Source: Bdellovibrio bacteriovorus (GTDB lineage: Bacteria > Bdellovibrionota > Bdellovibrionia > Bdellovibrionales > Bdellovibrionaceae). Taken from it: DNA of 64,000 nucleotides. This document shows positions 1 through 8,806 of this stretch, piece after piece. Position numbers and translations under genes: made by a program. Positions within the stretch are counted from its first letter, which is position 1. Every line of letters starts with the position of its first letter. The notes below the pieces were generated by a model, which was given only the letters and a program-made list of their open reading frames with translations, was not told the origin of the DNA and did not search any database. The stretch lies in NCBI RefSeq assembly GCF_001592745.1, contig NZ_LUKD01000008.1:62001-126000 (forward strand), in the 5' to 3' direction.

Positions 1-357
1 CGTATGGTTCATCTCTGTGATGAAGTGGCTCACAAACTTGCGGGCGAAGGTATCTCTGTTGAAGTGATTGATCTTCGTTCGATCTATCCTTATGACTGGC
101 AGATGATTAAATCTTCTATTGAAAAAACGGGTCGCGTTCTTTTCGTGAACGAAGATACTGAAGTGACAAACTTCGGTGAGCACTTGGCTTATCGTGCAAC
201 ACAAGAGCTATTCTATCAATTGATGGCGCGCCCTCGTGTTCTTGCTGGTAAAAACTTGCCAGGTATTGGTTTGCATCCAAATCTAGAAAAGAATTCCGTT
301 CCTCAGTTGCATGATATTGAAACGGCAATTCGCGAAGTTGTGGCGGAAGTACCTTAA
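1..357 (+). CDS. 2-oxoacid dehydrogenase E1 component, beta subunit (C-terminal part, cut by window edge)
   Basis: The reading frame is open from the first base, so this is the 3' end of a longer gene. The 118 visible residues match the transketolase C-terminal domain of E1-beta subunits: a VEVIDLRSIYP stretch followed by a KTGRVLFVNED stretch. This domain helps form the dimer and the lipoyl-domain contact in pyruvate or branched-chain 2-oxoacid dehydrogenase complexes, which act in the cytoplasm. The stop codon overlaps the next start (TAATG), so the two genes are probably cotranscribed. Which oxoacid is used cannot be told from this fragment, and an alpha-beta fused E1 is possible. Confidence 0.85.
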   Translation, partial: RMVHLCDEVAHKLAGEGISVEVIDLRSIYPYDWQMIKSSIEKTGRVLFVNEDTEVTNFGEHLAYRATQELFYQLMARPRVLAGKNLPGIGLHPNLEKNSVPQLHDIETAIREVVAEVP

Positions 358-1199
358 TGGCAAAAATGGATCTGGCTCATAAGAAAAAAGTTCGCCGTCG
401 TGTGAACAAAAAAAGTTCGAAGGTTCACTTCGACAAATACGAACTTTATCGTAAGGCTGTTCAATCCGCTGAAAACGATGTGGTTTTTATCCGTGATACT
501 TACAAAGAGTTGAAAGGGAAGAACCCACGCACATTCCGTGAAGACTTCTGCGGAACTTTTGCGCTTTCGACAGAGTGGATTAAACTCAATCCTCGTCACG
601 AGTCGGTCGGGATTGATCTAGATCCAGAACCGATGGCTTACGGACGTCAGAACTATCTTGTTAAACTGCGTCCGGAACAGCAACGCCGTATGAAGTTGAT
701 CGAAGGCAACGTTCTTGATCCGAACTTGCCAAAGGCAGACATTATCGCTGCAATGAACTTTTCTTACTTCTGCTTTAAGCAGCGTGAAGTGATCAAAAAG
801 TATTTCGTGAATGCATTAAAGTCTTTGAATAAAGACGGCATGTTCTTAGTGGATATTTTCGGTGGCAGTCAGTGTTACGATGCTATTGAAGACACCATCA
901 AGCATGAAGGTTTCACTTATTACTGGGATCAAACGAACTTCGATCCGGTGACGAATGAAGCTCTTTTCCACATTCACTTCCGTGTGGGTGGAAAAAAGAT
1001 CGAACAAGTTTTCACTTATGACTGGAGAATTTGGACGATCCCTGAAATTCGCGACATCATGATGGAGGCGGGTTTCAGAAAAACGCATGTTTATTGGGAA
1101 GGAACCGCGAAAGATGGTTCCGGTGATGGAAACTTCACTCGTGTCGATCACGGGGAAGCTTGTCAAAGTTGGATTGCCTACGTCGTAGGTGAAAAATAG
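357..1199 (+). CDS. Class I SAM-dependent methyltransferase
   Basis: 280 residues. The first 22 residues are very basic (KKKVRRRVNKKSSK), which may aid binding to nucleic acid or ribosome. A Rossmann methyltransferase core follows: a motif-I-like REDFCGTFAL stretch near residues 61-70 and the acidic VGIDLDP loop near 84-90 that would hold the ribose of SAM. The start codon overlaps the stop of the E1-beta gene by one base (TAATG), which implies translational coupling. A strong hairpin plus T-run follows the stop. The substrate is not evident; the metabolic neighbour gives no clear hint. The fold is a confident call, the target is unknown. Confidence 0.8.
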   Translation: MAKMDLAHKKKVRRRVNKKSSKVHFDKYELYRKAVQSAENDVVFIRDTYKELKGKNPRTFREDFCGTFALSTEWIKLNPRHESVGIDLDPEPMAYGRQNYLVKLRPEQQRRMKLIEGNVLDPNLPKADIIAAMNFSYFCFKQREVIKKYFVNALKSLNKDGMFLVDIFGGSQCYDAIEDTIKHEGFTYYWDQTNFDPVTNEALFHIHFRVGGKKIEQVFTYDWRIWTIPEIRDIMMEAGFRKTHVYWEGTAKDGSGDGNFTRVDHGEACQSWIAYVVGEK

Positions 1200-1200
1200 G

Positions 1201-1226
1201 AAAGGCGGGGAGACCCGCCTTTTTTA
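1201..1226 (+). terminator. Intrinsic terminator after the methyltransferase
   Basis: GGCGGG (1204-1209), GAGA loop and CCGCC partner (1214-1219) are followed by six T. It lies between two convergent genes. The reverse strand has only a short T tract, so it acts mainly on the plus strand. Confidence 0.85.
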
Positions 1227-1592
1227 TTTTCCATTTTTCAGAAACAAAACATAGTAAGCTAAGGAAGCTCTTTCGTCTTCGCTTAAGGTCTTAAATGGTG
1301 CCATCGCAGTTCCTGGAATGCCGTCGCCGATCGTTTTAAGTACATTTTCTGGCTTATCACCATTCACGAATGTCGCATGTTTAAAGTCGCGAGGTTTGGG
1401 TTTCATCATTTTCCCTGCGGGACCTGCGCCATCTCCCTTTTCACCGTGACAGGCTAAGCAGTTTTTCTGATACAGCGCTTTTCCAGCTTCGATGCGTGCG
1501 GGAGTGGAGGGGGGCATTTCTGCGTGCGTCGTTGGCGCACAAAGAATTAGCAATAGTCCGAGGGTGGATAGGATCGCGCGATGTTGTTTCAT
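1224..1592 (-). CDS. Secreted c-type cytochrome, single heme
   Basis: 122 residues. A signal peptide (positive start, hydrophobic run LGLLLILCAP, cut near THA-E at 24) sends it to the periplasm. The heme-binding CLACH motif is at residues 45-49, and Met97 in GTAMAPFK is the likely sixth ligand. Size and layout match small class I cytochromes of the cytochrome c553/c5 or cbb3-associated type that shuttle electrons between membrane complexes. It stands alone, so the redox partner cannot be named. The upstream 168 bp is shared with the divergent chemoreceptor gene. Confidence 0.88.
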   Translation of the reverse strand: MKQHRAILSTLGLLLILCAPTTHAEMPPSTPARIEAGKALYQKNCLACHGEKGDGAGPAGKMMKPKPRDFKHATFVNGDKPENVLKTIGDGIPGTAMAPFKTLSEDERASLAYYVLFLKNGK

Positions 1593-1702
1593 TTCAAGGT
1601 CTCCTTTAGGTGAACTCTTTGTCCGTCTGATTTATCGGCGAGATTTTATGAAGATCCATCACGGCCCGAGGTGGATTTATTAAAATTTTATCGAGTGTCT
1701 CT

Positions 1703-1750
1703 TGATGAGGCTTGGTGATTGACCGAATAAGGGCCATCACTCATCAGGAG
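1703..1750 (+). promoter_or_regulatory. Leader hairpin close to the chemoreceptor ribosome site
   Basis: TGATGAG and GTGAT (about 1703-1723) can pair with ATCAC and TCATCA (about 1737-1747), with a small bulge. The 3' arm touches the AGGAG ribosome-binding site just upstream of the 1761 start. This could modulate translation; there is no direct evidence of function. Confidence 0.3.
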
Positions 1751-1760
1751 TTCTTGCATT

Positions 1761-3539
1761 ATGAAGGTCAGTTTAGAGACGAAGATAGCTGTGCTTATCA
1801 CCATTCCGCTTTTTGCTTTCGTCGCTTTAAGTGGATTCTATATTCATAATAATTGGCGCAGTTATAAAGAGGCCAATAATACACTCGTCATAACACAGCT
1901 TTTTGCCTCCACCGCAAAACTTGTTAAGGAATTGCAGTCTGAAAGAGCCAACGTGGGCCTGATCTTAATCGGGACCCAGAATCTGGAGGAGATTCAAGCG
2001 AAACGTCAAAGTTTGGATTCGTCTTTAGAGAAATTTCGATCTCTGCTTTATGAAAGCTCCTTGCCCGAAGAAATGAAAATGTCGCAGTTGAAGATGGCCG
2101 AAGACCTGGCGCATGTTCGTAAGGCTGTGGATACTGAGATTTCCGGTGAAGTATTTGAAAGCTATGATGGCTTGGTTTCGCGATTGATCCATTTTGAAAT
2201 TTTAGTGGCGCGACAGATCTCTTTAGCGCATGTGCAGTCCAATCTTATCAATATTAATATCCTGGAACAGTCCCGTGAATCCGGAGCGCGCTTGCAGTCC
2301 ATGCTGCTTCCGATTTTATTGTCGAATGCACCGTTAAGCACCACCAATGTCGGAAAGATGGAAAAGCTGTATAACGGCGTCGTGGGGAATATTGATAATC
2401 CCTTGTTAGATATCTCTCCTGAGGTCAAACAAAGTCTTGAGGCTTTTCGCCAGAATGAAGATTGGCAGATGATTTCGATGATCTATGAGGCGATCATTGC
2501 TAAATCAGCCGAGGGTCAGTACGGATTGGATCTTGGTGGGTTTAATGAAGCCATGGCAAAGGCCGTTTTGCTTTTGGATGGGCCGATTGACCAGATTTTA
2601 GTTGAAATCAAAGGGCAGGTGAATGTTGTTACTCAGAATGCCATCCGCTCAGCTCTGATTATGTCGGGAATTATTCTGGTTTCGTTATTGGTGATATTTA
2701 TCGTGGTAAAGAGTTTCACCGCGAAGCTTTCTCGCACTTTGGTGAATATTGCAGAAAATCTGTTGTCGAATGCCGAAAATGTGGCGCATGCCTCGGAAGG
2801 TATGGCTCTGACGGCAGAGACTTTATCGGCAGCGACGTCAGTTCAATCGCAATCTTTACAGCAAACCACTGACAGTGTTGAAAATATCTCAACGACAATT
2901 GGTTTGAATGCGCAAAACGGTGTACAGGCCAGTGTGCTTTCAGGATCAGCAAAGTCAGCAGCGGAAAAAGGTGAAAGTGAAATCTCTAAATTGATTGCTG
3001 CGATGGAGGATATCGCAGGCAGTTCCAAGCGCATTGAAGAGATTGTCACAGTTATTGATGACATCGCTTTTCAGACAAATCTTTTAGCCTTGAATGCGGC
3101 TGTAGAGGCTGCTCGGGCGGGAGAGCAAGGAAAAGGTTTTGCCGTCGTCGCAGAAGCCGTTCGCAGCTTGGCACAAAGAAGTGCTTCTTCAGCAAAGGAA
3201 ATCAGTGATTTGATCAAAGACAATGTCGAGAAATCTCATCACGGTTCTGAAGTCGCGCACTCCAGTAAAGTCGCTCTGTCGGAGATCATTGATTACGTAA
3301 ATAAAGTCGCTTCGATCAACTCAGAAATTGCGACCGCCAGTCAAGAGCAGTCTCGTGGCATTGAGGAAATTACGCACGCCATGACCAGTCTTGATGATAT
3401 CACTCAGAAGAACAATCAAACGAGCGAACAAGCCGTGAAATCCGCAGAGTCGTTGGCTGCTCAGTCCGTGGGACTTAAGGATGCGATCAACTCGTTGGTG
3501 GACTTGGTTCATGGAGGCAAATCACATCCTCAAAGCTGA
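1761..3539 (+). CDS. Methyl-accepting chemotaxis protein with a NIT-like periplasmic sensor
   Basis: 592 residues. An N-terminal membrane helix (about 8-27) is followed by a roughly 270-residue periplasmic helical domain that begins [17 protein letters not shown], the pattern of nitrate/nitrite-sensing NIT domains. A second membrane helix lies near 295-317. I see no clear HAMP domain after it. The cytoplasmic signalling tip (about 427-470) is the conserved stretch with [20 protein letters not shown] in it, which contacts CheA and CheW. The flanking coiled coils carry the methylation sites. An AGGAG site precedes the ATG. The ligand is not known; nitrate or nitrite is only the family precedent. 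Chemoreceptors are abundant in predatory bacteria. Confidence 0.92.
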   Translation: MKVSLETKIAVLITIPLFAFVALSGFYIHNNWRSYKEANNTLVITQLFASTAKLVKELQSERANVGLILIGTQNLEEIQAKRQSLDSSLEKFRSLLYESSLPEEMKMSQLKMAEDLAHVRKAVDTEISGEVFESYDGLVSRLIHFEILVARQISLAHVQSNLININILEQSRESGARLQSMLLPILLSNAPLSTTNVGKMEKLYNGVVGNIDNPLLDISPEVKQSLEAFRQNEDWQMISMIYEAIIAKSAEGQYGLDLGGFNEAMAKAVLLLDGPIDQILVEIKGQVNVVTQNAIRSALIMSGIILVSLLVIFIVVKSFTAKLSRTLVNIAENLLSNAENVAHASEGMALTAETLSAATSVQSQSLQQTTDSVENISTTIGLNAQNGVQASVLSGSAKSAAEKGESEISKLIAAMEDIAGSSKRIEEIVTVIDDIAFQTNLLALNAAVEAARAGEQGKGFAVVAEAVRSLAQRSASSAKEISDLIKDNVEKSHHGSEVAHSSKVALSEIIDYVNKVASINSEIATASQEQSRGIEEITHAMTSLDDITQKNNQTSEQAVKSAESLAAQSVGLKDAINSLVDLVHGGKSHPQS

Positions 3540-3714
3540 GTTTTTGGTCCTGTCTTTGCTCTTTCAGAAACCGTGACATTCAAATGCTCTAAAACCTTTC
3601 TGGAGTCCTAAAGAGACGCAGGCTGGCGCTTGCTGTCTATTTATTAGTCGGTCTTTCCGGCAAGGGGATTTTCGGGTTTAAGGGCAAGATTTACGGTTTT
3701 TGAAAGGACGTCGT

Positions 3715-4512
3715 ATGAAGTTAGCTGCAGGATTGATTCTGTCATTAAGCTTGGTTTCGCAATTGGCTTTGGCAAAAGTGCTGGTGATTTCGGATATTGA
3801 TGACACCATCAAAGTCAGCAATGTTTTGAATAAAAAACGGGCGGCGACGTCTTTCTTTGATGACGACAGTCGTTTTGCCGGTATGACCGATCTTTATCAA
3901 GAGTTGAAAAAGACTTATGGTCGCAATATTGAATTCCATTACGTCAGTTTGGCTCCGCGAATTCTTATGGCCGATAAGCACGAAGAGTTTTTGGAAGAGA
4001 ATGACTTTCCACTCACAAAGTTGCACACGAACCCTGGTATCGCTCAAGATCCCGAGTTAAAACAAAAAGTGATTCGCGAGCTCTTGGCGAAGAAGCGCCC
4101 TGAACTTGTAATTTACTTCGGCGACAACGGCCAGTTCGATGCTACGGTGTATGATCAAATGGTCAAAGAGCATCCGCACATTCCAGCGGTTCAGTACATT
4201 CGCGAAGCCTATTCGAAGCTTGTCGATTCCAAATATCCGACGATGGAAGGCCAAATCGGTTTTGTAACTTCCGTGGAACTGGCAATTGATCTGATTCAAA
4301 GAGAAATTCTGCCTGTCAGATCCTACAACCGCATCGAAAAAGTCGTCTACAAACGCCTCAAGCGCGACGACGGCTCTGAAAACTACGGCCACATGGTTTT
4401 CCCAAGCTGGCAAGACTGCCGCGACTTCAAATGGCAATGGGATGTAACAGGCACAACAGATAAACTCGAAGTCATCAAAGCCGCTATCGCCGAGCGCTGC
4501 TCGCAAGAATAA
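3715..4512 (+). CDS. Secreted App1-like phosphatase (DUF2183, HAD fold)
   Basis: 265 residues when started at the ATG at 3715. That start has AAAGGA six bases upstream and opens a classical signal peptide ending LALA at residue 20; an in-frame TTG at 3700 would put charge in front and is less likely. The mature protein begins with the HAD catalytic motif VISDIDDTIK (Asp nucleophile near 27), and GDNGQFD near 136-142 fits the Mg-binding acidic motif. This pattern matches the catalytic domain of yeast App1, a phosphatidate phosphatase. A periplasmic or exported location suggests action on phospholipids or phosphate esters outside the cytoplasm, perhaps of prey. The substrate is inferred. Confidence 0.8.
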   Translation: MKLAAGLILSLSLVSQLALAKVLVISDIDDTIKVSNVLNKKRAATSFFDDDSRFAGMTDLYQELKKTYGRNIEFHYVSLAPRILMADKHEEFLEENDFPLTKLHTNPGIAQDPELKQKVIRELLAKKRPELVIYFGDNGQFDATVYDQMVKEHPHIPAVQYIREAYSKLVDSKYPTMEGQIGFVTSVELAIDLIQREILPVRSYNRIEKVVYKRLKRDDGSENYGHMVFPSWQDCRDFKWQWDVTGTTDKLEVIKAAIAERCSQE

Positions 4513-4530
4513 TTTTTCTTCGGAGTTTTT

Positions 4531-5658
4531 ATGAAAAGAACCCTAGCGCTCAATCTAATTTTAGCTTCCTCACTGGCTGTGAGTGCGTGTTCATTTCAAA
4601 AGAACCCGAACAAACTTCCACCGGCCACTCCAGAGCCAGTGAAAATCGGGATGACGAAGGAAGAAGTTCGTGAGCAAGTTATCAAAATGGAAGGTGCTTC
4701 ATTTCCCGATAAGTTACTCGGAGCGATCAAACTTAAAGATGAAGATTTGCTTTTCAAATTGGTTAGAGACGTTGATCAAAATGAAGTTAATCAATACGCG
4801 GTAACAGGTGAAACGGCTTTAGAAATTGCTATCACTCATGGTTGGGAAGAAGTTATCATTGCTCTGTTGTCTAAAGGTTCCTCGCCCTATAAGCCACATA
4901 AGAAGGGCAGTTATACGCCTATTCAGATGCTTCAGGTGCCGGGGCGGTCATTCAATGAAGCAACCGGAATTATTACGGCGAATGAAGTAAAGTACTTTGA
5001 GCAAGCCAAGTCGTCTATGAATCTTGGTCCCGCGTACTTAATCAATTTTTATTCTGAAACTAGATTCCCTCTTCTTAAAGTGCTTAGCGATGGCTCTAGA
5101 ACGATTGATTTTATTTACGAAAGCGGAACAGATATCGCGAAAAACGGTATAAATCTTTCTTCTAGGTGTGACCTGTACGTCGATTTTTTTGAGGCATTGG
5201 AGCGTCTCGAAGGTCCTTTGAATCTTGATCCAGAAAGACTTCTGAAGTTAGCTACCGATACGAAGAGCGCGAAGTTGTTAGCTTATATTTTATCCAAAAA
5301 GAGTTTATCCAGTGTCGAGATTTTAGAAAAGGTGAAAAGAGATAGCGTAGATTGGAAAGTTCAAGTGGCTGAAGTTCTTTCTCTTACGAGAGAAGAAAAA
5401 GAATCCGTTCAGGAAGAAATGATTAAAGTTATAGAGACAATCACACCTCAAGTCTTACAGAATGACCTGAGTAAGTGTGAGTCGGTCGTATCGCTTAAAG
5501 CGAATTTCCCGCAAGCTTTTGAGAGATTGGTTAATAAGCTAGGTGCGGACGTTATAGATGCAAAAGTGATCGACTGTTTACCTAGAGGCAAGCAGCAGGG
5601 TTGGCAGAAGCTTTACGAAGACATCTTAGAGGGAAATTTGGTTGGATACTGCGAATAA
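4531..5658 (+). CDS. Lipoprotein with ankyrin-like repeats
   Basis: 375 residues. The signal sequence ends in the lipobox VSAC with the lipidated Cys at 20, so it is membrane-anchored. Residues about 70-135 contain helix-turn-helix units resembling ankyrin repeats (TGETALEIAITHGWEEVIIALLSKG). The remainder is helical with no domain I recognise. A ribosome site (CGGAG) lies just upstream of the ATG. Codon use from about 4740 onward is more AT-rich than its neighbours, as in many lineage-specific genes. It follows the App1-like gene by 18 bp and may share its transcript. Function unknown; ankyrin repeats suggest protein binding. Confidence 0.72.
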   Translation: MKRTLALNLILASSLAVSACSFQKNPNKLPPATPEPVKIGMTKEEVREQVIKMEGASFPDKLLGAIKLKDEDLLFKLVRDVDQNEVNQYAVTGETALEIAITHGWEEVIIALLSKGSSPYKPHKKGSYTPIQMLQVPGRSFNEATGIITANEVKYFEQAKSSMNLGPAYLINFYSETRFPLLKVLSDGSRTIDFIYESGTDIAKNGINLSSRCDLYVDFFEALERLEGPLNLDPERLLKLATDTKSAKLLAYILSKKSLSSVEILEKVKRDSVDWKVQVAEVLSLTREEKESVQEEMIKVIETITPQVLQNDLSKCESVVSLKANFPQAFERLVNKLGADVIDAKVIDCLPRGKQQGWQKLYEDILEGNLVGYCE

Positions 5659-5683
5659 AAAAAGCCCTTTCGGGCTTTTTTTA
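5658..5683. terminator. Bidirectional intrinsic terminator
   Basis: A-run, AAAGCCC, TTTC loop, GGGCTTT and T-run. The symmetric A and T tracts let it serve both convergent genes; its T-run contains the minus-strand gene's stop codon. Confidence 0.88.
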
Positions 5684-6634
5684 GTTAATACCTTTTCCTG
5701 ATGTTGCAGGTCTTGGTGGTGGAGGCATTCGGCCGCCGCCGCCGCCACTAAATGGTGGCGGCTGAGTTGTCGAAGCGGGGCGAAGTCCCATACCTCTGTG
5801 AGCACAGAAATCCAGTCCACGATCTAGTGAACCCCGTTGGATATCGCAAGAGTCAGCGATAACTCCGCACATTTTATAAGTTTCCTGATCTGACATTTGT
5901 TTTCTGAAGTAACGTTCGCGGATGTCAGACAAACATCTTTTTAGGCCTTTGCCTTCATCACCGGAGCGTACGAACTCGATGGATTTGTTCTTCTTATCTC
6001 CGGCTACCGTGTAGTCCGGCTCAAGCGCTTGATTTAGCTTTTCTTTAAAGAGGGAACGTTTTTCGTCTAAGGTCAAATTTTCCATGTGACCTTCAAATAA
6101 ATAATCAAGACTTGCCTTCGGCCCTTTGTCGCTGCCGAAAAGACCGTTGTTAGATTTGAAGCCTAACTTCTTCGCAAACTTATCGTAAGTATCATCAGAG
6201 GGAACTTTGTCGCCGGTAATGAACATCGAGAACTCTTTCCAGTCCTGCGCTGTCATGTCGTGCATGTTTTTAGAACGGCTTCCCATTTCTGAAACCGTAA
6301 ACTCGTTGCACACACCGTATACTTGGATTCTTTTGATAACCTCTTTCACGAAGACTTCATGGGCTTCAGTATCGCGAACGATGCCGCGACCGCCTTGCGG
6401 AGTCAGTTTGTTTTCGCGAACCATTAAACCTAGTAGAGCTACCCAACGGTGAGATGGGTTCATTTCAATTCCTTGATCGGCGTAGTACTTAGTGATTCCA
6501 CAAGTCACGCATTCTAAGGAACTCAATTTTAAAGAACTATTCGTTACGCAACTAAACTCATCATACTCCGCAAGCGCACTTGCGGAAGACAAGCAGAGGG
6601 CTGCCGTTGTAAGGACTGATAGAAGCCTTTTCAT
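5681..6634 (-). CDS. Secreted protein of unknown function with a Gly/Pro-rich tail
   Basis: 317 residues. A clear signal peptide ends ASALA near residue 22. The mature domain has many cysteines (CVTNSS, LECVTCGITKYY, GVCNEF, MCGVIADSC, DFCAHRG), which suggests a disulfide-stabilised periplasmic or exported protein. The last 35 residues are low complexity: PPPFSGGGGG then PPPPRP. The ATG is preceded by AGGAGAATCCG. I do not recognise a family. Next genes upstream on this strand are pyrE and cutA, but a 39-bp gap and its different character suggest it is only loosely linked to them. Confidence 0.75.
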   Translation of the reverse strand: MKRLLSVLTTAALCLSSASALAEYDEFSCVTNSSLKLSSLECVTCGITKYYADQGIEMNPSHRWVALLGLMVRENKLTPQGGRGIVRDTEAHEVFVKEVIKRIQVYGVCNEFTVSEMGSRSKNMHDMTAQDWKEFSMFITGDKVPSDDTYDKFAKKLGFKSNNGLFGSDKGPKASLDYLFEGHMENLTLDEKRSLFKEKLNQALEPDYTVAGDKKNKSIEFVRSGDEGKGLKRCLSDIRERYFRKQMSDQETYKMCGVIADSCDIQRGSLDRGLDFCAHRGMGLRPASTTQPPPFSGGGGGRMPPPPRPATSGKGIN

Positions 6635-6673
6635 TCGGATTCTCCTGGTAGGTAAACCAGTCCTTTTTATCGG

Positions 6674-7189
6674 CTAAAAATCGGATTTCTTGAAGAGCGG
6701 ACTTAGGGCTAGGCCGATCTCGGTGAGCTTGGGCTCAGGAAAGACTGGGCCGCGATGGATCACGCATAAGACGTGGCTGATGTTTGCGCCGATAGAGCGT
6801 AAATCCGCTGTGGATAGAACCACTTGGCCGCCTGTGGTGACGACATCTTCAATCACGCAGACGTTTTTACCTTTGACGTCTAAGCCTTCAGCAAACTGGC
6901 AGGTACCGTATTCTTTGGCTTCTTTGCGAACGAAAACGCATGGCAAGCCCGTTTCTAAAGATAATGCTGTTGCGATCGGAATGCCGCCCATTTCAAGTCC
7001 CGCTAAAACTTCTGTTCCGGGAGGAATCATTGGAGCCATGTGTTTTGCAATTTCACGAAGCAAAGCGGGTTGTGCCTCAAAACGATACTTATCAAAGTAC
7101 TCGTTTGAAACTTGGCCTGAACGAAGTTTGAATTCTCCGGTCAAGTGCGCGACGTCATAGATCTTTTTAGCGAGTTCTTGCTTAGTCAT
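6674..7189 (-). CDS. pyrE: Orotate phosphoribosyltransferase
   Basis: 171 residues, near the lower end of the family range. It adds ribose-5-phosphate from PRPP to orotate to make OMP, the fifth step of UMP synthesis in the cytoplasm. The PRPP-binding motif VCVIEDVVTTGGQ is clear (about 109-121). FKLRSGQVSNEYFDKYR near the start is the usual orotate-site segment (commonly SG..S.yy...), and FVRKEAKEYGT matches the flexible catalytic loop. Other type I phosphoribosyltransferases share the PRPP loop, so a divergent relative is possible, but the N-terminal segment favours PyrE. It sits 33 bp after cutA on the same strand. Confidence 0.85.
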   Translation of the reverse strand: MTKQELAKKIYDVAHLTGEFKLRSGQVSNEYFDKYRFEAQPALLREIAKHMAPMIPPGTEVLAGLEMGGIPIATALSLETGLPCVFVRKEAKEYGTCQFAEGLDVKGKNVCVIEDVVTTGGQVVLSTADLRSIGANISHVLCVIHRGPVFPEPKLTEIGLALSPLFKKSDF

Positions 7190-7222
7190 GATGGCTCCTG
7201 CGGTTTTAGGCCATCATATTGG

Positions 7223-7537
7223 CTACTTCATGCTTTCTTCAAGCCACTTCTTATAGGATTCATTGATTCCTAGGACGGGGAGAGTCATCACGCACGGAAC
7301 TTCATAAGGATGCAGCTCCATCACTCTTTTTGTGACTCTTTCCTGTGCGTCAGATCTTTTCAATGTTTTTAAGATCAGGATATACTCGGAGCTTGTCTCG
7401 ATTTTTCCTTCCCACCAATACATCGATTCCATTCCAGGAATGATGTTAGCGCAGCCCACAAGCTTTTCTTCCAATAAAGATTGAGCGATCTTTTGCGCGG
7501 TGACTTTGTCGGGGCAAGGAACATAAAGAAGGATCAT
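7223..7537 (-). CDS. cutA: Divalent-cation tolerance protein CutA
   Basis: 104 residues, the full length of the family. The sequence has the CutA core: LLEEKLVGCANIIPGMESMYWWEGKIE, an SSEYILILKT strand, and HPYEVPCVMTLPV near the end. CutA proteins form very stable trimers related to PII proteins; they were linked to copper tolerance in E. coli but their exact job is unsettled. The start lies two bases after the stop of the CBS-domain gene, so both are translated from one message. That partner, a CNNM/CorC-like membrane protein, may connect to divalent cation handling. Confidence 0.92.
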   Translation of the reverse strand: MILLYVPCPDKVTAQKIAQSLLEEKLVGCANIIPGMESMYWWEGKIETSSEYILILKTLKRSDAQERVTKRVMELHPYEVPCVMTLPVLGINESYKKWLEESMK

Positions 7538-7539
7538 GA

Positions 7540-8580
7540 TTAACTCCGACGGAGTTTTTGTTTACGAAGTTGCCATTGTTCTAAAGCAAACTTACGCATG
7601 TCTTCGACGTTATCCAGTTCGTCGACAATTTCAACTCCCAGAAGAGTTTCCACCGCATCTTCAAGACTGACAAGACCCGCAACAATCCCGTATTCATCGA
7701 CAGCTAAAGCAACGTGTTCTTTTTCTTTAATGAAAAAATCAAGCACTTGGGAAACTGTCATGCGCTCTGGAATGCTAGAGATCGGAGTCACCATCTCGCC
7801 GATCTTTTTTTCGTGTTGATCGTTCGACAGGGCCTCATGGATTTTATAGCGATAAGTCATCCCGGTGATGTTATCAAGACTTCCAGCATAGACAGGAATT
7901 CGAGAAAAGCGGATAGGGCGATACTTCGTGAAGACTTCTTCCACGGTCAGATCTTTTTCAAGGGCAAAGAACACAGATCGCGGAGTCATAATATCGGAAA
8001 CGTAAATCTTATCGAGCATCAAAAGATTCTTAATAATGTTCGACTCTTTACCTTTTAAAGTTCCTTCTTCAACACCGATCTCTGCCGTCATAAGAATCTC
8101 TTCACGAGTCACTTCCGGATCTTCGGATGTTTTCTGGAATAACTTACCTAAATACTCTGACATGAGCACCAGAGGGTATAGCAGAATGATCATCAGTTGG
8201 ATTGTGTAAGCCGCAAATGGCAGAAGAGACTTCCAGTGGGCGGCTCCAATAGATTTAGGAATGATCTCTGAAAGAACCAAGATCAAGAAAGTCAGAACGA
8301 ACGACGCAATCGTTACGGCGTGCTCACCGTACTGCACTTGAATCTGATAAGCGATGGCTGCGGAGCCCAAGGTATGAGATACCGTATTCAAAGTCAGAAT
8401 GGCAGAAATAGGGCGATCCAGATTTTCTTTAAGATGCTCTAGCAGTTTTGCACTTCGTCTGTTTTCTTTTACCAAAACGCCGATGTACGCAGAGGTCGAA
8501 GTCAAAAGAACCGCTTCGAGCATTGAACATAGAAATGAAATACCAATTGTGGTGAAGAATAAAACAATGATCAATGTCAT
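7540..8580 (-). CDS. CNNM/CorC-type membrane protein (DUF21 plus CBS pair)
   Basis: 346 residues. The first 190 residues hold three to four hydrophobic segments typical of DUF21 (TLIIVLFFTTIGISFLCSM; then TIASFVLTFLILVLSEIIPKS, which carries the family's SEIIPK signature). A CBS pair follows (about 195-320; SDIMTPRSVFFALE and ALAVDEYGIVAGLVSLEDAVETLLG). The protein ends soon afterwards, so the C-terminal CorC_HlyC domain is missing. Relatives transport or control export of Mg2+ or Co2+, with the CBS pair binding adenosine nucleotides. It leads a minus-strand unit with cutA and pyrE. Cation specificity is not known. Confidence 0.88.
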   Translation of the reverse strand: MTLIIVLFFTTIGISFLCSMLEAVLLTSTSAYIGVLVKENRRSAKLLEHLKENLDRPISAILTLNTVSHTLGSAAIAYQIQVQYGEHAVTIASFVLTFLILVLSEIIPKSIGAAHWKSLLPFAAYTIQLMIILLYPLVLMSEYLGKLFQKTSEDPEVTREEILMTAEIGVEEGTLKGKESNIIKNLLMLDKIYVSDIMTPRSVFFALEKDLTVEEVFTKYRPIRFSRIPVYAGSLDNITGMTYRYKIHEALSNDQHEKKIGEMVTPISSIPERMTVSQVLDFFIKEKEHVALAVDEYGIVAGLVSLEDAVETLLGVEIVDELDNVEDMRKFALEQWQLRKQKLRRS

Positions 8581-8623
8581 AGATGAGAGTCGTCAGAGAT
8601 GATTAATAGGATGGGCTTGCGCC

Positions 8624-8760
8624 TATAATGGTTCATGAGGTTTATAGTGTAACACAGGAGGCAAGGAGCCTGTCTATAACGCAACTTGCAACCCGGTCCT
8701 GTTTGCACCCCAAAGGACGCGCTTTTGCGTCAGAGCAGTTTTAGAAGCTCTCTTTTGACC
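8624..8760 (+). ncRNA. Candidate structured leader or small RNA upstream of the hydrolase
   Basis: A TATAAT box at 8624-8629 is followed by about 170 bases without a gene that can form several hairpins: TTATAG with CTATAA enclosing ACAGG with CCTGT (about 8641-8679), GTCC with GGAC (about 8697-8717), GACGC with GCGTC (about 8716-8731), and AGAGC with GCTCT (about 8732-8751) followed by a short CTTTTG tract. Several GGA motifs lie in or near loops. No known RNA family was recognised. It may be a 5' leader of the hydrolase gene or a separate RNA. Confidence 0.35.
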
Positions 8761-8806
8761 AGAACGAGGAGTCTACATAGACTTTAGTCATAGAAAAGGA
8801 GTTCGA

